From NCBI GenBank assembly GCA_035317605.1, contig DATHGT010000222.1:1-27867 (forward strand): DNA of 27,867 nucleotides, given 5' to 3'. The notes beneath the pieces are model-generated. The model ran no database searches and was not told the DNA's origin. It saw only the letters and a list, made by a program, of their open reading frames with translations. The translations under genes and the position numbers were made by a program. This DNA comes from DATHGT01 sp035317605. GTDB lineage: Bacteria; Methylomirabilota; Methylomirabilia; Rokubacteriales; CSP1-6. Shown here piece after piece: positions 24,516 to 27,867 of the stretch. The number at the start of each line of letters is the position of its first letter. The first letter of the stretch is position 1.

Positions 24516-24542
24516 TTGACTCGAAACGGTCGGCGGCATAGC
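24516..24542 (+). promoter_or_regulatory. Likely promoter of the amidohydrolase gene
   Basis: TTGACT (24516-24521) and CATAGC (24537-24542) are separated by 15 bases, shorter than ideal. The string GCGGCATAG and the opening TTGACTCG are shared with the promoter at 21225-21252, which supports a real element. The ATG lies 39 bases downstream of the -10. Confidence 0.45.
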
Positions 24543-24581
24543 TTCGGGATGCGCGAAACGACGACCAGGGAGGGCCACCTC

Positions 24582-25787
24582 ATGGCGCGCGACGGCTATC
24601 GCATTTTCGACGCCGACACCCACATCATCGAACCGGTCGAGCCGATCGAGGCCTATCTCTCGGCCTCCGACAAGGCGCGGCTCGACGCGCTCGGGCCCGC
24701 GGTCCAGCGCATGGCCGGCAAGGGCGGCATCTCGCGCTATCGCATCGGCAAGCGGCCGGACCTCAGCCGCCGCCTCGGGACGCGCGACCGCGTCGACATG
24801 ACGGCGGCCGTCGAGCGCAAGGTGCGCGACGGCGGCACGCCGTGGGACGTCCGCTGGCAGGGTCCGCCGTTTCCCGACGATCGAGTCAGCTTCGATTCCC
24901 ACGCACGCGTGAAGGACCTCGACATCGAGGGCGTGGACGTCAACATGATCCTGCCCTCGGGCGGCGTCGCCGCGCTGGCCGGCATCGACGACGTGGTGGT
25001 CGAGGGGGCCATGTACCAGGCGTATCACCGCTGGCTCACCGACTACTGCCATCCCTATCCGGACCGGCTGTTCAGTCTCGTCCAGGTGTCCGGGCGCGAC
25101 GTCGACGGCTCGGTCGCCGAGATCCGCCGCTGGGGCAAGGAAGTCTGGCCGGTCGGGATCTTCCCGATCTGTCCGCCCGGGATGTCGCTGGACGAGCCGG
25201 CGTGGGATCCGATCTGGGCGGAAGCGCAGGAGCACGATCTCACCGTGGTGATCCACTCGTTCACGATGAGCGTCCCCTACCCACCAGGCATGTGGGACAA
25301 CTGGGACAACGTGTTCCTGCAGCGGTCCGCGGGCCACGTGTGGAACGCCCAGCGCAACATGGCCGCGATCATCGGCGGGGGCGTGCTCGATCGCTATCCG
25401 CAGCTGCGGCTGGCCGCGCTCGAGTGCGGCCACGGCTGGCTGCCGTTCTGGGCCGCGCGCCTCGACGAGCAGGCCGAGATGTGCCAGCACGCGATCCCCG
25501 CGCTCAAGCAGAAGCCCAGCGACTACATCCGCGGGCCGCAGTACTACCAGAGCATCCAGCTCCACGAGGGCGAACAGTCGCTGCGTCACGTCATCGAGGC
25601 CCTCGGCGAGGACACGCTGATGTTCGCCACGGACTATCCGCACTCCGAGAGCTGGTTCCCGAAATCGGTGGACGCGGTCCTGAAGTGGACCTCGATCTCG
25701 GAGCGCGCGCGACAGAAGCTGCTCTGGGAAAACGCCGCCCGCTGCTACCGCCGGTTCGCCGCGCAGATCCCCCCGGCCCGCGTCTGA
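24582..25787 (+). CDS. Amidohydrolase-2 family metal-dependent hydrolase or decarboxylase
   Basis: ATG 24582 has GGGAGGG upstream; a longer frame from 24516 would overlap the promoter. The 401-residue protein begins YRIFDADTHIIEP, where D12-x-H14 is the first metal motif. H225 (TVVIHSF), the LAALECGHGWLPFW segment and FATDYPHSES with D351 complete a PF04909 active site. Relatives include ACMS decarboxylase and gamma-resorcylate decarboxylase, as well as plain hydrolases. There is no signal peptide. The second member of this family at the window end (27511-27867) is a different sequence. Its role is unassigned; acting on aromatic or cyclic acids is an inference from the family. Confidence 0.92.
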   Translation: MARDGYRIFDADTHIIEPVEPIEAYLSASDKARLDALGPAVQRMAGKGGISRYRIGKRPDLSRRLGTRDRVDMTAAVERKVRDGGTPWDVRWQGPPFPDDRVSFDSHARVKDLDIEGVDVNMILPSGGVAALAGIDDVVVEGAMYQAYHRWLTDYCHPYPDRLFSLVQVSGRDVDGSVAEIRRWGKEVWPVGIFPICPPGMSLDEPAWDPIWAEAQEHDLTVVIHSFTMSVPYPPGMWDNWDNVFLQRSAGHVWNAQRNMAAIIGGGVLDRYPQLRLAALECGHGWLPFWAARLDEQAEMCQHAIPALKQKPSDYIRGPQYYQSIQLHEGEQSLRHVIEALGEDTLMFATDYPHSESWFPKSVDAVLKWTSISERARQKLLWENAARCYRRFAAQIPPARV

Positions 25788-25824
25788 TCGGCGCGGTCCG
25801 CGTCGCCTCAGCGGTCCGCCCCGA

Positions 25825-26090
25825 TCAGCGCACTGACAACGGACCGACGCGCGGGACGGACTCGGCGAGCAGCCGGGTGCGCTCGTTGTTGAAGGCGCCG
25901 GTCACCACCACGCGGTCGCCTTCGCGAAGCGCCGCGTGCTGGTCCTGGGGGACGCGCGAGAGGTCGCCGTTGATACTGGTGTAGCAGTCCGGCGCTACCG
26001 CCAGCGATTGACCCGCGATCCACGCCAATCCCCTGCACCTGAACCGGCAGCAGATCCTGCCGCGATGACGATCGCTCTCAAGCAAGCCAT
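25825..26090 (-). pseudogene. Decayed copy of the small secreted protein at 27180-27476
   Basis: The last part reads AWIAGQSLAVAPD, ending in NNERTRLLAESVPRVGPLSVR before a TGA at 25825, clearly homologous to the intact gene at 27180-27476 (for example AWIAGQVLAIAPD, NNERTRLVATSIERVGPL). The start is also recognisable: AAGGAGCG then ATG at 26090 and ATCGTCATCGCGGCA. Between them the signal-peptide region is shortened and the reading frame is broken twice, including a 2-base loss just before AWIAG. From the ATG the frame ends soon at a stop. It is therefore not translated in full. Confidence 0.8.
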
Positions 26091-26139
26091 CGCTCCTTGA
26101 CGCAGCAACGGCAGTGCAGCGGCCGCGCCTCTCGCGATC

Positions 26140-26172
26140 CAACCCGTACATCCGGTGCGAGGCCCCGAACAT
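26140..26172 (-). pseudogene. Remnant of an amidohydrolase 3' end
   Basis: On the minus strand this stretch encodes GASHRMYGL, which aligns with the end of the amidohydrolase at 27511-27867 (GTARRMYGL). The stop codon is lost. It lies directly upstream of the decayed small gene, exactly as the intact amidohydrolase lies upstream of the intact small gene. The match is short, so the call rests mainly on the shared order. Confidence 0.5.
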
Positions 26173-26188
26173 CCGGTAGGATAGAGGC

Positions 26189-26902
26189 ATGGCTATCGAC
26201 GTGCTCCGGGAGGTCGTTGACTCCCTTGGCCAGATGCAGGAGGCCGTCATGCGCGACCCCGCGTCTGCCGAGGCTTTGGTGTCTGTCGAGCAGACCGTCA
26301 GGAGCCTGGATGAATTCCTCGCTTCCCGGGAGATCCGCACAATCCTGACGCTCCCTTCCGAGCGCCGCCCCCCTTTACCGCCGATCTTCGGCGAGCGTGT
26401 TCAGGGCTTGTTCGACAGTTTTCATGACACGCTGAGCGTCGCGATTCAGATTGAGCAGATGGGGGGCCGCGTTGACTGGATCATGCCACTCGAAGGTGTC
26501 CTCGACCGCCTTGAGCGCGCGTTCGTGGAGCTTGGCGTGACCGTCGATCGATCCTGGAAGCCAGGGCCGCCGACCGTCCACAGGCTTGGCACTGATGCGG
26601 AGGGGCGCCCGGTCCCGAGCGTCGCGACGAAGGCCGCCAGGCAGCCCCGGCTGAAGCCCTACCTCGCCCTGGCGTTGCGCGACGCCCGTCCCACCGAGAT
26701 CGAGCCCGACCATTGGTACGCGGAACTGGACAGGTTCCCAGGAGTGTGGGCCGAAGGCCGCACGTCGGCAGAATGCCTTGCGACTCTCGAGGACGTGTTG
26801 CACGAATGGCTCATCGTCAAAGCGGTGCTGGGTGACCGTGACCTGCCGATCCTCGACGGACTCGACCCGCGCGCGTTGGTCTTCCCCCTGCCACTGAGCT
26901 GA
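26189..26902 (+). CDS. HicB-type antitoxin with a large N-terminal extension
   Basis: ATG 26189 follows an AGGATAGAGG stretch. The 237-residue product has a HicB-like C-terminal part (about 174-215): HWYAELDRFPGVWAEGRTS, then ECLATLEDVLHEWLIVKAVL, matching the YxAxxPDLPGVWAEGxTxEEA...EW pattern. The first 150 residues are helical (DVLREVVDSLGQMQEAV, then GLFDSFHDTLSVAIQIEQM) and have no counterpart in ordinary HicB proteins of 70-140 residues. HicB neutralises HicA and represses the pair. There is no C-terminal HTH of the Arc or Xre type, so DNA binding might reside in the N-terminal part. The hicA gene follows 24 bases later. Confidence 0.75.
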   Translation: MAIDVLREVVDSLGQMQEAVMRDPASAEALVSVEQTVRSLDEFLASREIRTILTLPSERRPPLPPIFGERVQGLFDSFHDTLSVAIQIEQMGGRVDWIMPLEGVLDRLERAFVELGVTVDRSWKPGPPTVHRLGTDAEGRPVPSVATKAARQPRLKPYLALALRDARPTEIEPDHWYAELDRFPGVWAEGRTSAECLATLEDVLHEWLIVKAVLGDRDLPILDGLDPRALVFPLPLS

Positions 26903-26926
26903 TCCCCGGACCCCCCTGAGCGACAG

Positions 26927-27154
26927 GTGTTACCCAGGCAGACGTCGCTCCGGGAGCTGATTCGCAAATTCACGGCTCTGGGGTGGACGGGCCCTCACTC
27001 CGGAGGAGTTCATCGGTATATGCGCCGGACTACTGAACAGGGAACACGTCAGGTCACGATCCCGAATCCACATCGCGGCGATATCGACATCGGACTGCTT
27101 CGCAGGATTCTGCGGCAAGCAGAAATTACCGACGACGAATGGAACGAAGCGTGA
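26927..27154 (+). CDS. hicA: HicA-type mRNA interferase toxin
   Basis: GTG 26927 gives a 75-residue protein. LRELIRKFTALGWTGPHSGG, with H29 in GVHRYM, followed by VTIPNPHRGDIDIGLLRRIL and RQAEIT, is the HicA double-stranded-RNA-binding-like fold with its catalytic histidine. HicA toxins cleave mRNAs and are held inactive by HicB. Antitoxin-before-toxin order is less common but occurs. The start codon is weak, which would lower toxin translation. The stop is 25 bases from the convergent end of the small secreted protein gene. Confidence 0.85.
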   Translation: MLPRQTSLRELIRKFTALGWTGPHSGGVHRYMRRTTEQGTRQVTIPNPHRGDIDIGLLRRILRQAEITDDEWNEA

Positions 27155-27179
27155 CGCCTAGCTCCACGACCGCGTCTGA

Positions 27180-27476
27180 TCAGCGCGACGACAAGGGACC
27201 AACGCGCTCGATTGACGTAGCGACCAGGCGCGTGCGCTCGTTGTTGACCCCGCCGGTCACCACGATGCGCTCACCTTCGCGAAGCGCCGCGCGCTGATCC
27301 TGAGGCACCTTCGAGATGTCGACGTTGATGCTCGGGTTGCCGTCCGGCGCGATCGCCAGCACTTGACCCGCGATCCACGCCACGCGTCCCTCGACCTGGA
27401 CCGTCGGTTCCTGCGCGACCGCACTGAGGGTCAGGACGAGAAATGCCGCAATCGTGATCGCCCGTATCATCGCCAT
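27180..27476 (-). CDS. Small secreted protein with OB-like beta domain
   Basis: ATG 27476 (GGAGTG upstream, a GTG one codon before) opens a 98-residue protein with a clear signal peptide: AMIRAITIAAFLVLTLSAVA, likely cleaved before QEPTV. The mature part VQVEGRVAWIAGQVLAIAPD, then ISKVPQDQRAALREGERIVV and NNERTRLVATSIERV, looks like a single beta-barrel domain in the manner of bacterial OB-fold or DUF5666-like proteins. I do not recognise a function. It follows the amidohydrolase gene by 34 bases and is probably cotranscribed. A decayed second copy lies at 25825-26090. Confidence 0.75.
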   Translation of the reverse strand: MAMIRAITIAAFLVLTLSAVAQEPTVQVEGRVAWIAGQVLAIAPDGNPSINVDISKVPQDQRAALREGERIVVTGGVNNERTRLVATSIERVGPLSSR

Positions 27477-27510
27477 CACTCCATCTCAGAGCAACGGCGA
27501 TGCCAGCGGG

Positions 27511-27867
27511 TTACAACCCGTACATCCGGCGCGCGGTCCCGCCGAGGATCGCGCGCTTGGTCTCGTCGGAGATGTCGCGGCGGTCTTCCATCTCCTTGAT
27601 GTTGCCCGGGAACCCGTGGTCCCAGTGCGGGAAGTCCGACGCGTAGAAGATCCCCACCTGCCCCAGCGCTTCGACGGTCGGCCCGAGCAGCTGCTCGCTG
27701 GCCTCGGCGGGGAGGAACACGTTGCTGCTCGTGAGGTACTCGCTGGGCTTGCGCCGGCACTTCGGCGCCTCCAGGGAACCGCGCTTCTCCCATTCTTCGT
27801 CGAGCCGGCCCAGCCAGTACGGCGCCCACGTGCAGCCGGCCTCCATGAAGCCCACGCGCAGCCGCGG
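27511..27867 (-). CDS. Amidohydrolase-2 family protein (3' end only)
   Basis: The frame continues past the window end, so only the last 118 residues are seen. EAGCTWAPYWLGRLDEEWEK and IFYASDFPHWDHGFP are the C-terminal motifs of PF04909 enzymes (compare ALECGHGWLPFWAARLDE and FATDYPHSES in the gene at 24582-25787). The aspartate in SDFPH is a metal-site residue. The protein ends in ARRMYGL, the usual NAxRxYGL-like C-terminus of the family. It is followed by the small secreted protein gene. Confidence 0.9.
   Translation of the reverse strand, partial: PRLRVGFMEAGCTWAPYWLGRLDEEWEKRGSLEAPKCRRKPSEYLTSSNVFLPAEASEQLLGPTVEALGQVGIFYASDFPHWDHGFPGNIKEMEDRRDISDETKRAILGGTARRMYGL

Noticed and set aside
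24480..25643. Minus-strand frame of 387 codons opposite the amidohydrolase gene
   Set aside because: Shadow composition (many Val, Asp, Arg, His), no family match, and it overlaps a complete PF04909 enzyme.

Overview
The window is GC-rich chromosomal DNA from an uncultured bacterium. The mix of proteins (a TrpX-type ABC_sub_bind periplasmic protein, amidohydrolase-2 enzymes paired with a small secreted protein, an Ldh-family oxidoreductase, a non-haem iron oxygenase, an NHL-repeat protein and an AOR-type tungsten enzyme) resembles soil or sediment lineages such as Candidatus Rokubacteria/Methylomirabilota or Tectomicrobia. This is inferred from gene content only; there is no rRNA or other phylogenetic marker here. 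I see no tRNA, rRNA, CRISPR array, insertion sequence or prophage.

Layout. 1-543 (+): the 3' end of a YVTN beta-propeller gene with an IPTL-CTERM sorting tail. 552-723 (-): a wrecked small ABM-like gene carrying a visible 31-bp micro-inversion. 871-6928 (-): an ABC_sub_bind periplasmic protein, a mercuric-reductase-like flavoprotein, a DHA2/EmrB drug exporter, a secreted dihaem peroxidase and a one-cysteine thioredoxin-like protein. 7213-17283 (-): eleven tightly packed genes, mostly overlapping or only a few bases apart, behind a good sigma-70 promoter at 17373-17401. In transcription order they are MoaD-like carrier, ferredoxin, aldehyde:ferredoxin oxidoreductase, M15-like metallopeptidase-fold protein, NMT1/THI5-type binding protein, ABC ATPase, ABC permease, fused double EcfA ATPase, EcfT, ECF S-component, and PaaK-like acyl-CoA ligase. 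17449-21124 (-): a REC/pseudo-REC/AraC regulator, an MFS transporter, a MerR regulator and a PIG-L deacetylase. Two near-identical MerR-type promoters (19-bp spacers, 10-bp dyads) lie before merR and before the deacetylase gene. 21288-25787: NHL protein and Ldh-family dehydrogenase (+), 2OG/IPNS-like oxygenase (-), amidohydrolase (+). 25825-27867: a decayed and an intact copy of a small secreted protein, each beside amidohydrolase 3' sequence, with a hicBA-type toxin-antitoxin pair between them.

How the genes may work together. The 10-kb operon is the most striking part. It joins two complete importers whose architectures match those used for thiamine precursors (ThiXYZ-like and YkoEDC-like), an aldehyde oxidase of the W/Mo-pterin class with its own ferredoxin and a MoaD-like protein, and an acyl-CoA ligase. 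A plausible reading is import of a small, possibly heterocyclic or aromatic compound, oxidation of an aldehyde to an acid with electrons passed to ferredoxin, then CoA activation. The substrate is unknown, and the M15-like protein has no obvious place in this scheme. The neighbouring regulator and the MerR-controlled exporter and deacetylase may form a linked sensing and efflux unit.
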